Below are positions 1 to 12,300 of a DNA stretch of 64,000 bases, piece by piece. The stretch is taken from assembly GCF_947172395.1 (NCBI RefSeq), contig NC_069094.1, positions 6,438,292 to 6,502,291 on the forward strand, given 5' to 3'. Position numbers and translations under genes: made by a program. How positions within the stretch are numbered: position 1 is the stretch's first letter; each line of letters starts with the position of its first letter. The notes under the pieces were generated by a model. That model did no database searches, was not told the origin of the DNA, and saw nothing but the letters and a program-made list of their open reading frames with translations. Source of the DNA: Bicyclus anynana (Eukaryota; Arthropoda; Insecta; Lepidoptera; Nymphalidae).

Positions 1-226
1 TAAGAATAACAAAATCTAACGAACAATTGAATTTACGATTACTAAATGAAAGTTTAACCCCGTTGTGGTAAAAACCTAATTCTGATTGATGTTATTAATG
101 CGACTGTATACGTTTGTTTGGTACGCTTTAATTATTTTAATTCAATGTGGAATTTGAACTGAAATAAAAGACAACTTATCTTTTATCAAGTATCAAGAAA
201 AATGTAGTAACTTTCCGATGTAGATA

Positions 227-510
227 TCGTCGTCATCAACCCATATTCGGCTCACTGCTAAGCTCGAGTCTCCTCTCAGAATGAGAGGGGTTAGGCCAAT
301 AGTCCACCACGCTGGCTAGAGAACTAAGATAATTCTCTGAAATGCAGGTTTCCTCACGATGTTTTCCTTCACCAATGGAGATACGTGATATTTAATTTCT
401 TAAAATGCACACAACTGAAAAGTTGGAAGTGCATGCCCTGGACCGGATTCGAACCCACACCCTCAGGAATCGGAGGCAGAGGTCATATCCACTGGGCTAT
501 AACAGCTCTA
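227..510 (-). repeat. tRNA-derived SINE, family A
   Basis: Full-length copy on the minus strand. Read on that strand it opens with a tRNA-like head (box A around 'cccagtggatatgacctctg', box B 'gggttcgaatccggtcc'). The body follows ('ttttcagttgtgtgcatttt', 'atatcacgt', the palindromic 'cctctcattctgagagg' stem) and it ends in a TGATGACGACG-type tail. The same unit recurs more than ten times in the window in both orientations, which is how it was recognised. The family letter is mine. Confidence 0.85.
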
Positions 511-512
511 GA

Positions 513-1020
513 TGGATGTAGATATATCCGTAAACTGATTGAAAAGATAAAATTTGAAATTAGGTAATCTTCAGTTAGTAGATACAAATTTATCAAATTT
601 ACTTTTTTAAAACGAGCCTTTAAATATTATATCTTAGTAGAATAGATATTAAGCTTATGAGAAAATTGTACTGGAACTAATGACACTAACTAACTTATTC
701 TTAAACGCTCGTAACAGCCAATTATTTATTTTATTGAAAGCTGTAACACTTATAAGCCTTTCCCTTTAGGGCTGTTAAAGTTTTAATACTTCGGGTCTTA
801 AATATATACACGGTAATATTATGAAAGTCTTATTGTCTGTTCGTGACCTTCGAACCGGTAAACTACTGAACTTTCTACTGATGGGTATGTCGGAAAATGT
901 GTTAACCTCTCGGGAAATTAGAGACTATACGCCGCAAACCGCTGTTTCCTTTATTTATTTTAACTCTGATTCCTTTAAACTTAAGCGAATATTTTCTTTT
1001 TAAATTTTGAAACAGATTTA
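513..1020. other. no feature recognised
   Basis: AT-rich DNA. A 60-codon frame at 821-1003 has no recognised similarity. Confidence 0.4.
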
Positions 1021-1195
1021 ATTTTTTTTGTATTCTTTACAATTCAGCTCTCGACTTTAATCCCACCTGATGTGAGGATGCAATCGAAGTTGGAAGCAGG
1101 CTAACTTGTTAGGCCTAGGATGAAAATCCACACCCCTTTCGGTTTCTGCACGACATCGTACCGGAACGCTAAAATTAGCCGCGGCCGAAGCCTTG
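1021..1195 (-). repeat. SINE family B, 3' part
   Basis: Minus-strand fragment of the second SINE family. It has the A-rich tail end ('attctttacaa'), the 'gaaaatccacacccctttcgg' block and 'catcgtaccggaacgctaaa'. The tRNA-like head is missing, and the copy is diverged and shortened inside. It was recognised by comparison with the complete copies at 16697 and 51498. Confidence 0.75.
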
Positions 1196-1589
1196 ATTTG
1201 AAAAAAAAAGGGTATTTCATAAATTATAGGAAAATTTCTCTACTTTAATTTATTATATACCTATTTTGATCGTAAAATGAGTCGGAAAGGAGATGTTGTC
1301 AAAAAAACTGTTTTTAGACGCCATTTTTTCAAGATGGCGGCTCGAGCGGCAAAGATACGAGGTGGCAAAGTTGAAATTTGCAAAGAGCACATCGAAATCT
1401 ATAAGATTATCTATTTTCAAAACTCTCGGAAAACTTTCCAGATAAAACTACCAAATTATTGGACTATATCAGGAAAGTTAAATAATTTCCTGAAGTCTGC
1501 TTCACTTACTCTAAGTGGCGTGCATAAGGGGATTTAACTAGGGCAGGCACTGTAATACGTACAAATAGTAATTCCTCCTCTAATAGGTA

Positions 1590-1945
1590 TAGGCTGCTAA
1601 TGAGTCCTAAGGGCAAACAGAGCAGTTTTGCATATATGAAGTACACGCCACTACTTACTCTATCCTAATCTAGTAGCTTCCATCTTACCAGCGTGTACAT
1701 GGACATTCAGCCTTATAGTGATATGGATCTATCTTCGCCACAACCTGGGCATGGTGGATCTTCTTCAATTCTCATTGCATTGAGGTGTCTCACAGAACAT
1801 AAAGCACTTAATCTAAGGTGTCTATTGACAGACAGACAGACAGACAGTTGTCTGTGTCTGCCTGATATCAGTCAATAATAAAAAAAAAAAAAAAAAAATA
1901 CATACAGCCGAACGTAGAACCTCCTCTTTTTTGGAAGTCGGTTAA
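1590..1945 (+). repeat. non-LTR element 3' tail (probable)
   Basis: A diffuse stretch with a GACA microsatellite at 1827-1850, an A-run at 1878-1898, then 'acatacagccgaacgtagaa' and a T-rich end. This looks like the poly(A)-terminated 3' end of a non-LTR retrotransposon. No reverse-transcriptase frame remains, so the family is uncertain. Confidence 0.4.
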
Positions 1946-2307
1946 AAACAAGAGTAGAACAGGTACGTTGTTATACTAACCGCTGTAATGTTGCTGTATA
2001 TAGCAAATTATTATTCATCCAAATAAATGCTTTGGCTACTAAGCATTATGTGTTTAGAATTTCGCTCCATTGCAGAGTTCTTTGAACAACCGAGTAATGA
2101 ATATTCAGTGAATTATAATTAATTGTGGGAGGGTTCAAACAGCTATCTAGTGCCAAGTGGATTTCATTATACTTTTCTCCTACACATCGGTTTTTAGTTT
2201 ATGAATAGCCAATGAGAATTTATTTATTAAAGTTTCGATGATACGAAAAAAATTCTTAATAAAGGTAATATGTAGTTTTTTTGTACAACTACAACCTTTT
2301 TTTACTC

Positions 2308-2406
2308 TATCTACTGAAAATCAGAAAAAAGATTCCAGTATTTATTATTAGTTAAATATAAACTAATAATAAATACTGGAATCTTTTTCCTGATTTTCAG
2401 TAGATA
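2308..2406. repeat. 46-bp-arm hairpin
   Basis: Inverted repeat. The left arm is 2308-2353 ('tatctactgaaaatcagaaa...') and the right arm 2361-2406 ('...ctgattttcagtagata'), almost perfectly complementary around a 7-nt AT loop. No coding frame. It could be a short foldback element or a miRNA-like hairpin; the sequence alone does not decide. Confidence 0.8.
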
Positions 2407-2743
2407 CTATCTTGGTAGTAGGTATACGAGTAGTTGTGTGAACCTACCTCAAACTGATAAGCTCGTTAAGCTGCAGCAGGATTATTCAAATAAAACTTAA
2501 ATTTAAAAAAATTGGTTGTCTGTAAAGTCGGTTTACTGACAATAGTTCAACGTGACAACGTTATAAGAAAATACTGATGGAATGGTTGCATTTTTCAAAA
2601 GAAAATGTCCGTTATTCTAAAACACTGTTTAATAATCTTCATAGACCAGAATATACTTTATTTCTTGTAAAAAAAGTTGGCAACCCAAGAGCGAGGAAAC
2701 GACGCATGACGTCACCTTTTTTAGAGTGTGCAGCCGGTACTGT

Positions 2744-2801
2744 ATCGTATTAAAATGAGACTAATAAAGATATATGTATAATAATCTCATTTTAATACGA
2801 T
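2744..2801. repeat. 17-bp-arm hairpin
   Basis: The arm 'atcgtattaaaatgaga' at 2744-2760 is repeated in perfect inverse at 2785-2801, with a 24-nt AT-rich loop. Confidence 0.75.
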
Positions 2802-2806
2802 TACCT

Positions 2807-3954
2807 ATCTACTATTGAGCTACTATTATTACAAATATCGTTTAGATGTCAGAGAAGTCACATAAACTAATTTCTATTTCTGTGAACAGTTAGCCAATAA
2901 TTATAAATATAAGTCGGCATATCTTCCCAGAAAACCTTGAGAGTTCTATTATTAGAACTATAAGGCTTTTCGTAGATGGATGATACGCAAGTTCTTTTAT
3001 GTAGGTATTAATAAATGGTGGGCACTCGACTGAGCAAACAACGGTACAAGTTTCGCAATACTGTGGCAGACTCTTCAGTGTTTGTTACAAAGACGAATAC
3101 CTACTCTTATTTATTGTAGAAAATTACATTTTTGCAGAAAACTGGATACAAGTATAATTTTAACGGTAAAGGAAAAACATCGTGTGCCTATACTTTTTAT
3201 GTATGAACTTGTGTAACTTTTTACTAACAGTTTAAAATTATCATATTTTCTACCTATTGATCACTTTGAAGTCGGTGCCAGGGTGTTCATTTTAGTCGTT
3301 ACTGAAAAAACCACATGAAAGAAAAAAAGAATGTCTGAGAAACTAAAATCTTTATGACAGATACGCTTTGAATTAATAGATGGCTTCGCACCTCCTTTAA
3401 AGTTATCGATAGGTAGAAAATAATATGTTATTTTTCCCTCGTGGGTACGTTAATGTTTTGAAAAAAAAAATATATAAAACACGTTCACATTGATGGCAGG
3501 GAAAACCCATTTCAAAACTCATTAAATAAATTAGAAGATGAGTTAGCCTGTTTGATGTTTATGCAAAGCAAGTGACCCTTATTATTTATGAAGCAGAGGC
3601 TTTCATTACTTAGTGTAGCTTTATGCAACTCCGCGCTGTGGAAAGAGTTTTATTTACGGTTTGCAATAGCACACTGTGCAATTATTATAATGAGTTTATC
3701 TATATCTATCTATCTATATCTATTTATAATAAAAGTGGTCGAATTCCATACATTTATTCGCAATTTGAGATGTTACTTATACCATTGGTAACAACAAACG
3801 TTAGCGTGTATGTAAAGTTCAGTTTGTATGGAAAGTCCTTCATTTTTAGAGTTAAAGTTTTTAAATTTTGTTCATAAATCATAAAAAAAACGAAATATGT
3901 GTGTTATAATTTGATTCAAAAATTTTTGAAATTCAACCCACTAAGTGGTGAAAT
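2807..3954. other. no feature recognised
   Basis: AT-rich DNA. The short open frames here (for example at 3588-3877) lack coding character and overlap a (TATC)n run near 3700-3722. I see no exon, repeat family or RNA gene. Confidence 0.5.
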
Positions 3955-4013
3955 AGGTCTTGAAAGTTTATATCGATTTCCACGCCGACGAAGTCGCGGG
4001 CGTCCGCTAGTAC
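3955..4013 (-). repeat. GACGCCCGCGACTTCGTC-type repeat end
   Basis: A short minus-strand terminus of the repeat that ends in 'ctagcggacgcccgcgactt'. The same terminus is at 6914, 7393, 14099, 19021 and elsewhere. The rest of the element is missing. Confidence 0.6.
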
Positions 4014-4194
4014 AATTTATATTTTAAAAGTATTTAAAAAATTTGCTACTCCCGTACAACAACTTGCATCATAAAAAAAACTATAAAACCTGAAGATTTT
4101 TTTAGTAAGTAGTTCTAGGTTTAGGTATTTAATAAATTTATTATCATCATCGAGATTAGGCAAATACGAGTATTTATAACTACGAAATAGAGAA

Positions 4195-4460
4195 GAGTCG
4201 TAATAGCCTAGTGGATATGATCTCTGCCTCCGATTCCAGAGGGTGTGAGTTCGAATCCGGTCCGGGGCATGCTCCCCCAACTTTTCAGTTATGTGCATTT
4301 TATGAAGTTAAATATCACGTGTCTCAAACGGTGAAGGAAAAACATCGTGAGAAAATCTGCATATCGGAGAATTGGAGTCTGCCAAACCGCATTGGGCCAG
4401 CGTGGTGGACTAGTGGCTTAACCCCTCTATTCTGAGGGGAGACTCGAGCTCAGCAGAAGT
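4195..4460 (+). repeat. SINE family A
   Basis: Plus-strand copy with tRNA-like head (box B 'gagttcgaatccggtccgg' at about 4247-4265) and body ending in the 'gactcgagctcagcag' block. It has small internal deletions relative to the copy at 26394. Confidence 0.85.
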
Positions 4461-4878
4461 AGGAATCCTCGGTGGACGAGTACGATTCGCACTTGTCTTT
4501 GGTAAAAAAAGCTGGTATTTTTAGTCAAAATTACCATTCGACCTTGCGAGCGGCACATTTTAAGTCCCCAAATGTATTTATTATTAACGATAATGTTGTT
4601 CCAGCGATATTCTCGTCACGTACTCGTATTACATCGTGTTAGGTATCGTTAAAATTATTGATGCTTTTTATATATTCTTAGCGATGTTCCAACGAGTGGT
4701 AAGTATTTTTTTTTTTATAAAAGAATATTTGCCATATCTTTTATAATATGGCCAATTTCCCCATTTCCCTCCAATTAGTCGGGTAAGACTGTGCTAAGAG
4801 TGGGTACGACAATAGACCAACGGGGCGGGGATTGCTATTGAGCTATTGAGGCTTTTGTTCAATACAATGAATTTGTCC

Positions 4879-5250
4879 AGTGGCGTAGCGTGACTTAGAA
4901 GTGCCCTGTATTAAATTTAGTTGGGGGGCCCGTATGAAAAAAAAAATTAAAAATAAAATTTAAATAAATAAAAATAAAAATTTTAAAAATTAAAATAAAT
5001 ATTAAAGTGTCCCGACGTAGAATGTTTCGAACTTTTGGGCGCACGATTTACCCAGGAATAAAAGAGGTTAACTGACATTTGTCATTTCTGAAGTGAAACT
5101 CTATTGGCAGTTTTTTATATGTCTTTTTTTTGGGAAGCGCCAGATTGAGTGAGATTGTAGATCACATTTTACTACTTTTTGCTTTTGCACGTAAGGCCCC
5201 CCCCCCCCGGATGTAGTCCGGGTCGTGCACGTAAATATTACAAGAGTAAG
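4879..5250. repeat. possible hAT-like element end and low-complexity DNA
   Basis: It begins with 'cagtggcgtagcgtgactta', which resembles terminal repeats of hAT-type DNA elements. A/T homopolymers and a C9 run follow, and it leads directly into the tandem array at 5251. The link to hAT is inference from the terminus only. Confidence 0.35.
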
Positions 5251-6637
5251 TACGTTTAGGTACGTTATTTCGAAAAATGTTTATATTTTTCAGAATCGGC
5301 TAGATGTCTATTGATTTCAAAATTATATTATCAGTTAAAAACATTTCATGTTTATTAACAAATTTACATGTACAGTAAACAAAAGATTAATTAATTAAAA
5401 AGCGAAACGTAGAACGGGTCATGCACATAAATATTACAAGAGTAAGGAAAGTTAAAAGTTAAAATGTAAAGGGTAAAAGTTACACAAGAACTTTCTTAAT
5501 GAATTAGTCTCAGTGGCGTAATAGGTAAAATACTATAGGTCATTTGACCGCGATAGCTGTCCCAGTGTACTTAATGCTTAAGGCTCAAAGTTACTACACC
5601 GTCAGCGAGCCAGGCCTCTCTTATTTTATACTAATTTTTGCTTTGGACCCTGTAGTCCAAAGTACGGCGTTATTAGCTACGTCCCTAATAATATCATTAA
5701 TATTATTTTCATATTCCATAATGTGCAAAAGTTAGAGAAGTACGTTTAGGTACGTTATTTCTAAAAATGTTTATATTTTTCAGAATCGGCTAGATGTCTA
5801 TTGATTTCAAAATTATATTATCAGTTAAAAACATTTCATGTTTATTAACAAATTTACATGTACAGTAAACAAAAGATTAATTAATTAAGCGAAATGTAGA
5901 ACGGGTCATGCATGTAAATATTACAAGAGTAAGGAAAGTTAAAGTTAAAATGTAAAGGGTAAAAGTTACACAAGAACTTTCTTAATTAATTAGTCTCAGT
6001 GGCGTAATAGATAGGTAGGTAAAATACTATAGGTCATTTGACCGCGATAGCTGTCCCAGTGTACTTAATGCTTAAGGCTTCAAAGTTACTACCACGTCAG
6101 CGAGCCAGGCCTCTCTTATTTAATACTATTTTTTGCTTTGGACCCTGTAGTCCGAGGGCCTCGAATCAATGATACGGCTGATACGGCGTTAGCTACGCCC
6201 CTGATAATATCATTAATATTATTTTCATATTCCATAATGTGCAAAAGTTAGAGAAGTACGTTTAGGTACGTTATTTCGAAAAATGTTTATATTTTTCAGA
6301 ATCGGCTTGATATCTATTAATTTAAAAATTATATTGTCAGTTAAAAACATTTTATGATATTAACAAAACATGTACAGTAAACGAAAGATTAATTAATTAA
6401 AAAGCTAAAAGTAGAATGGGTCATGCACGTAAATATTACAAGAGTAAGGAAAGTTAAACTTAAAATGTAAAGGGTAAAAGTTACACAAGAACTTTCTTAA
6501 TGAATTAGTCTCAGTGGCGTAATAGATAGATAGGTAAAATACTATAGGTCATTTGACCGCGATAGCTGTCCCAGTGTACTTAATGCTTAAGGCTTCAAAG
6601 TTACTACAACGTAAGCGACCCAGGCCTCTCTTATTTG
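5251..6637. repeat. tandem array of three ~0.5 kb units
   Basis: The unit start 'tacgtttaggtacgttattt' occurs at 5251, 5741 and 6257, giving periods of 490 and 516 bp. The third unit is cut off near 6637. Units share 'ttcagaatcggct', 'acagtaaacaaaagatt', 'cagtggcgtaata' and 'catttgaccgcgatagctgt' and differ by small indels. Each unit also has an internal copy of 'aatattacaagagtaagga'. 'Cagtggcgta' near 5511 and 'tacgcccctg' near 6202 are nearly complementary, so the unit may come from a small inverted-terminal-repeat DNA element. No protein is encoded. Confidence 0.8.
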
Positions 6638-6913
6638 GTTTAATTTTCATGACTTAGGGAGCGCATAAAACCGTCGGTCCCTAGAGGTAACTAACGTTTG
6701 AGAATAATTATTATTACAAACGGCTATGCGGTTTGGTTAGATACCAGAGTTAGACTGCGCAGTTTGGTATTGTAGCCTATTTTCCCGCATTAGGATAAGC
6801 TCTATTATAGCTCTTTACTAGAGAATCCTTAAATGTATTTAAATTAATTAAATGTAGGTATATCTACCTATACTCAACGATATTATCGTATATATATTAT
6901 CATACTTATAATA

Positions 6914-7393
6914 AACTAGCGGACGCCCGCGACTTCGTCCGCGTGGAATTCAGTTTTTCACAAATCCCGCGGAAATCATGGATTTTTCTGGGATGAAAAG
7001 TAGCCTATGTAGTAATCCAGAGTAAAATCTATTACTATTCCAAATTTCAGCCAAATCGCTTCAGTAGCCGCAGGGTAAAAGAGGAACAAACATACTTACA
7101 CACTTTCACACTTACCTACTAGTGTAAGTAGTAATATTAGTGTGATATTAGTGTGATGTGATATTTCATTAGCAATCACATCACACTAATATTATAAAGG
7201 CGAAAGTGTGTATGTTTGTTCCTCCTTTACGCTGCGGCAACTGAAGCGATTTGGCTGAAATTTGAATTGGAAATAGATTTGTTCTGGATTAACATACCTA
7301 TAGGCTTCTTTTCATCCCGGAAAAGGCCGTGGCTCCAGCGGGTTTTGTGAAAAACTGAATTACACGCGGACTAAGTCGCGGACGTACGCTAAT
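6914..7393. repeat. inverted pair of GACGCCCGCG-type repeats
   Basis: A plus copy (6914-7125) and a minus copy (about 7190-7393) of the same ~200-bp repeat lie tail to tail. Both contain 'aatttcagccaaatcgcttc' or its complement, 'gaggaacaaacatac' and the 'gcggacg..gcgact' terminus. Between them is a short 'attagtgtgat' repeat. The pair forms a large potential foldback with imperfect arms. Confidence 0.7.
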
Positions 7394-7479
7394 AATTAAT
7401 ATTAAGGTCAATAAAATGTAACTAAAAATCAAAATCTGGTCAGTAGTTTTAGAGTTTATTTTGAACATACATAGTGATA

Positions 7480-7960
7480 CGAGATATTTATATATGTAGA
7501 CATATTATAGATTTGTTACTTAGAAATAGAGCATATCGTCTCCAAAGAGTAAAAAAATCTTTTGTAGGTTTGGGTGTACTCTTCTATAACAAGATCCCCA
7601 AGACTGTGATGGACCTGCCAATGCATAACTGTAAGCAATGTGTTAAAAACATTTGCTTAGTTGAGGTTACTACACCATCGATGAGTTTCTTAATGACATA
7701 GTTGCTTGGAGGCCGTTGGATCAGCTTCCACCTTCACACAGGAAGTAAAACTATAAGAAGTTGTAATGTTGTCATAAATTGTAATTATAATATTGTTGTA
7801 TGATTTTTTTTAAAAAAAGAGCAACTGTTGAGTTTCTTGCCGGTTTCTTCTCAGCAGAATCTGCCTTCCGAACCGGTGGTAGAATCTTTACAAATAGTTA
7901 ACTGACGTATCAAAAGTGCTTGTATACTGAGCCTACTTGAAATAAATGAATTTTTGATTT
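7480..7960 (+). mobile_element. Jockey-like LINE 3' end
   Basis: A 5'-truncated non-LTR retrotransposon. The frame at 7474-7701 reads 'GVLFYNKIPKTVMDLPMHNC', which resembles the very C-terminus of Jockey-clade ORF2 proteins. A 3' UTR follows, containing 'gtatcaaaagtgcttgtata' and 'gcctacttgaaataaatgaa' before a T/A-rich tail. Related tails lie in minus orientation near 9925 and 14640. Family assignment is from memory of such C-termini. Confidence 0.6.
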
Positions 7961-7998
7961 TTTTGATTTAGAATTACATTTCTTTACTTTCATACTAA

Positions 7999-8080
7999 TG
8001 GTGGACTATTGGCCTAACTCCTCTCGTTCTGAGAGGAGACTCGAGCTCAGCAGTGAGCCGAATATGAGTCGATAACGAAT
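7999..8080 (+). repeat. SINE family A, 3' fragment
   Basis: Only the last ~80 bp is present: 'tggtggactattggcctaac', the 'ctctcgttctgagagg' stem and 'gccgaatatgagtcgataac'. It sits directly after the LINE tail. Confidence 0.8.
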
Positions 8081-8482
8081 ACAAAATTCATTTAAGTGTA
8101 ACTGCGATGGAAATGTTAAATGAGCTGGATTTAAATAACAAAGCTCAGCGACATTGACTTGAAACAATTGCGCTACGATTACAAGACATCTCTTGTGTGA
8201 AGTTTTAATTAAATTGTTGAACTTCATGTTCACGACACAAAGATTCTATTCTCACTGATTCTACTGAACGTGTCTGAAAACACTGCGCATTCAATCAGTG
8301 TTAATGGCCTTATGCAGTTATTGAACTCTTCAATTTGTGAGAATCTACTAAAGTATTTTAAGTTGAGTTTGTATACAATGATAACTTAAGATAAGTTAGA
8401 TATTCTAAAAACCATACAAATGATGTATTGTATGGAAAAGTTTTGATGTTTTATTTATATACGGTTTTGCTTATTGGTATAT

Positions 8483-8720
8483 CTGAAGAAGAAGAAGAAA
8501 GAAGAAGAAATATACTTTATTGTACACTAAAAAAAAAAAAAAAACTTATAATAAGACTTAGAGACTAATGTACAATTGGCGGTCTTATCGCTAAAGAGCG
8601 ATCTCTTCCAGACAACCACTGTGGAAGAGAAAAACATACAAAAAATAAGACAAAGTTAAGTAACATAAATATTCCTAAATACATAAATAATATACAATAA
8701 TACATATATACATACATACA
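8483..8720 (-). repeat. GAA microsatellite and probable LINE tail
   Basis: A (GAA)n-rich tract at 8486-8511, then 'atactttattgtacactaaa' with an A-run, then 'cggtcttatcgctaaagagc'. This pattern is typical of the poly(A) end of a minus-strand non-LTR element. No frame remains. Confidence 0.4.
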
Positions 8721-9034
8721 TATATCTGGACTTCGTTTTCTTAATAGGCTAGTTGATTTTTTTTAAATGGTCTTAAATTGATCATTAACGTTCTACTAGA
8801 TTGAAAAAAAAATTATCGTTTTTTTTTAAACGTGAATACTTAAATTTTTTTTTAAATATTTTTCGAGACAATACGAGCCAAAACGCTGTCGGCCATGATG
8901 GTCTATATTTTATCGTTTCATGACGTCACGTAAACACAAAACCTTAACTAAACGGTTTAGCGTTTGTCAAAATTTAAAAAAATAGTTATTATTTAGTTTG
9001 ACGATTATTCTTTTTAACTTCTGACGCAAAAATA

Positions 9035-9310
9035 GGGGTGTTATAAGTTTCACGTGTCTGTCTGTCAGTCTGTCTGTGGCGCCATAACTTACGAACGGAT
9101 AAAGCGATTTCAATAAAGTTTTTTTTTGTATGAAAGGTGACTTAAGGGCGAGCGTTCTTAGATATGTTTGATGAAAATCGGTTTAGCCATTCTGGGAGTG
9201 GAAAGTGGAAGAATAACCGAATGTCTGCAAATATACTCAAGTGGGGTCTCAAATGAAAGTGCACTGAAAGAGAAAATTGATGACTTGATCGAGAGTGTAA
9301 TTATAATAAT
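9035..9310 (+). repeat. interspersed repeat with GTCT motif
   Basis: A block starting 'ggggtgttataagtttcacg' with repeated 'gtctgtctgtc', then 'gccataacttacgaacggat' and 'aaatcggtttagcc'. These phrases are typical of high-copy insect repeats. The class is undetermined. Confidence 0.4.
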
Positions 9311-9924
9311 TTCATGACATTCGGGGGTTTTTCAAAATTTTCAATTTTATGTTATAGTACCTTAAGTAACATCGCAAAATGTGCGACAGCGTTTTTAAAG
9401 TTTAGAAAAAATTATAAAATACTTACACTGTTATTTTTAAAATTAAATCTTATATGAAATACTGAACTTTTAGTGATTAATATCGATATATTTCGGACAC
9501 TTTTTCCATGTAGGTACTATACGAAAATAGCATTGTTTAGACATTTCCCATTTCCGTTTTGGTATTTACCTAAAACTAAGTCATAATCTTGTAGTATCGG
9601 GTAGTTGGAAATGGCTAGATAGAAAGATTGATCTTGATATAAAAACCACGTGACGTTTATGAACGTAAAACGGATTTACGTGCGCTTATCATAAGAAGAT
9701 TAAGCATAGCTTTGACATTTGAGCAGGGTTTTGACTCATTGAGGTCACGTAGAGATTAAGGTTGTTGGAACCAAATTGATTTTTTTCTATTTGTTATTGT
9801 AAAGTACCACGTACGGTATTAACTTAATTTACTATTTGATGAAAAATATTTCAACCGACGATTCAACGACTTCAAAAACATTGATATGTGCTTTACTAAA
9901 ACGCGAAAACTAAAATTGAAAAAT

Positions 9925-10010
9925 TCAAAATTAATTTATTTCAAGTAGGCTCAGTTTACAAGCACTTTTTATACGTTAGTTGCCTATTTGTAAACAGACT
10001 ATTTCCTACC
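9925..10010 (-). repeat. LINE 3' tail
   Basis: Inverse of the tail at 7900-7945: 'tttatttcaagtaggctcag' and 'acaagcactttttatacgtt'. This is the 3' terminus of the Jockey-like family, without coding sequence. Confidence 0.6.
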
Positions 10011-10869
10011 TTCTTATTAGAAAAGAGCGATGTGGAACTTAGACCCGCCACGCTGCTCCAATGGGAGTTGGCGGGCTATATTATCATTAATGTAAATGGT
10101 ATAATATTCCTAGTTATTCGTAAGGTTAATGAGAGTGAACTTTGACTCATTGAACTTTTAGATACGACTTTTTAAAGTAAATCCCACGCGGACGAAGTTT
10201 ACAAAGGAGTCTTTTCATCACAAGTATTTTAAAAGAACGTACTTTAAATGATAACACCGCTATATGTATTATGATCAACATAACACACCTGCATCATAAT
10301 GCATATAAGTATTACTAAGTTCTTTACGTATTTATACAAACTTTTTTATTACTTCAAGGTGTATTTAATCTTTGTTTATTTTTGAACAAGGGGAAAAAGT
10401 AATATGTGTGCACAAAAGTTAAGCTTGAGTATCGACCGCACTAGACAAAGGCACTCTGAGAAGAAAGAATGAAATCCTCCCCCGCTGAATAGCTAAGGAC
10501 TTGAGTATAATGTATGGTACTATGTAGGTATGCAACGATGTAAAACAGGGTTTACAGTTTAAAAGTTATACCTACTTTATTTTTTTCAATCTATTTTAGT
10601 GGCCCACTAAAGGGCACTAAAGGGCCAGGTCTCTCTCTTTATAGGAAAGGGGATATAAAGCTTAGACTTACCACGCTGGTACAATGCGGGTTGGCGGAGT
10701 CATTTTTTAATTGTTAATTAATTCATTGTCATTTATTTTGATTTGGTCGAAAATAAGTAGGAAAATGTGTTTAAATATTTAATTTCTAAGTAAACATCTA
10801 AATGGAATCTAAAATAACACAATATCTATCTGCCGGGGTGAAATTAAAAATGCGTCTGTTCTAACTGTG

Positions 10870-11270
10870 TATACAGTGTTACCGGCCCGCGACTTCGTCC
10901 GCCCTTAGACCTGCTTAATCTGGCCCTATCGCAAAATCCGTTCTTAGCGGATACATACTAAGTATAAACTACCTCCCTACCAAATTCGATCTATGTACGT
11001 CAAGCGGTTTTCGAGATTTCGTGATGAACCTTTCGCATTTATATATTAAGATTAAATACAATTAGTGATGGATACGATGCAAGAAATTCAGATTTTCTCA
11101 AATTCCGCCGAAACCATGGATTTTTCCGAAATAGTAAGTAGCCAATCCGGAGTACAATCTCTCTCTAATCTCTATTCAGAATTTCAGCCAAATCGGTTCT
11201 GAAGTTTTTGCGTGAATGAATCAAATATCGATATATTAATACAAATTTTCGCGTTTATGATACCTATTAG
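10870..11270 (+). repeat. degenerate GACTTCGTCCGC-type repeats
   Basis: It contains 'cccgcgacttcgtccgccct', 'accaaattcgatctatgtac' and, further on, 'accatggatttttccgaaat' and 'aatttcagccaaatcggttc'. These appear to be two overlapping diverged fragments of the repeat family that also gives 6914-7393. Confidence 0.5.
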
Positions 11271-11995
11271 TGAGATGGTATTACGAGTAAATAAGACTTA
11301 TGTTTCTATGTCCGGTATGGACTTAAAACTATCAAGCCGATATGTCCTATATAGGCAATAATATTGCGCAGATGGTTTAATACAACAAAAACAGAATTTC
11401 AAGCGAAGTTGCGAACGTCGTAGTTTTAATAAAAGTTGTTTATTGTTGTTTACATTTACTTAACTGCCTTAAGATTTCAAATACAGGTTAGTTTGTGACA
11501 GAATGGTTATTTAGGTACACAAAGGAGCAATTTATATAACTAGGTATTTGGATAAACTTTTGACTTGGGGTGGAAATATGCTTTTAAAATAATAAATACC
11601 GCGCGTGGACGTTCGAGATTGAAACCGCCTACGTCTCTGTACAAGAGGAGCCGCCGGTTGTTAAGGAAATTATTTACCGGCCTCTGAAATATCTCAACTC
11701 AACCTCAAAGCTACGTGATATACAACGTAGGACAACGTGGGAAGGATAAATTTAGGTCAAAGTCTTTTCAGTCTAGGTATACGACTTTGCTAAATGTATG
11801 TACATTTAGCATTATTTATTATTATGTATTATTACATAATAGTATTATGTATTATTACATAATAACGTATATTTAATGAAATCGTGTACATCTTAGGTAC
11901 TCTGTACCGACTCTCATCTATATATTTGTCACACTGTATATTAGGCTAGTTTGTGACTATGTTTGCAGTTAGGCAAATTTTGACAAATGTATATC

Positions 11996-12300
11996 ATCCG
12001 TGATAGTACAGTGGTTATGACGTTTGCCCCTGATCCGAAGGGCGTAGATTCAAATGTGATCCGAGGCATGCACCTCCAACTTTTCAGTTATGTGCATTTT
12101 AAGAAATTAAATATCGCGTGTCTCAAACGGTGATGGAAAAATATCGTAAGGAAACCTGCATACCTGAGAATTCTCTTACTTCTCTACATGTATCTGCCAA
12201 TCCGCATTGGGCCAGCGTGGTAGACTTTTGGCCTAACCCCTCTCATTCTGAGAGGAGAGTCGTGCTCAGCAGTGAGCCAAATATGGGTTGATAATGAATG
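11996..12300 (+). repeat. SINE family A
   Basis: Complete plus-strand copy. The head is 'gatagtacagtggttatgac' with a decayed box B, then the conserved body and the stem 'cctctcattctgagagg', ending in a TGATAATGAATGAATAAA tail. Confidence 0.85.

Noticed and set aside
385..567. Small ORF reading 'WTGFEPTPSGIGGRGHIHWA'
   Set aside because: It lies in the tRNA-like head of a SINE. The same peptide recurs at other SINE copies (for example 26361-26594).
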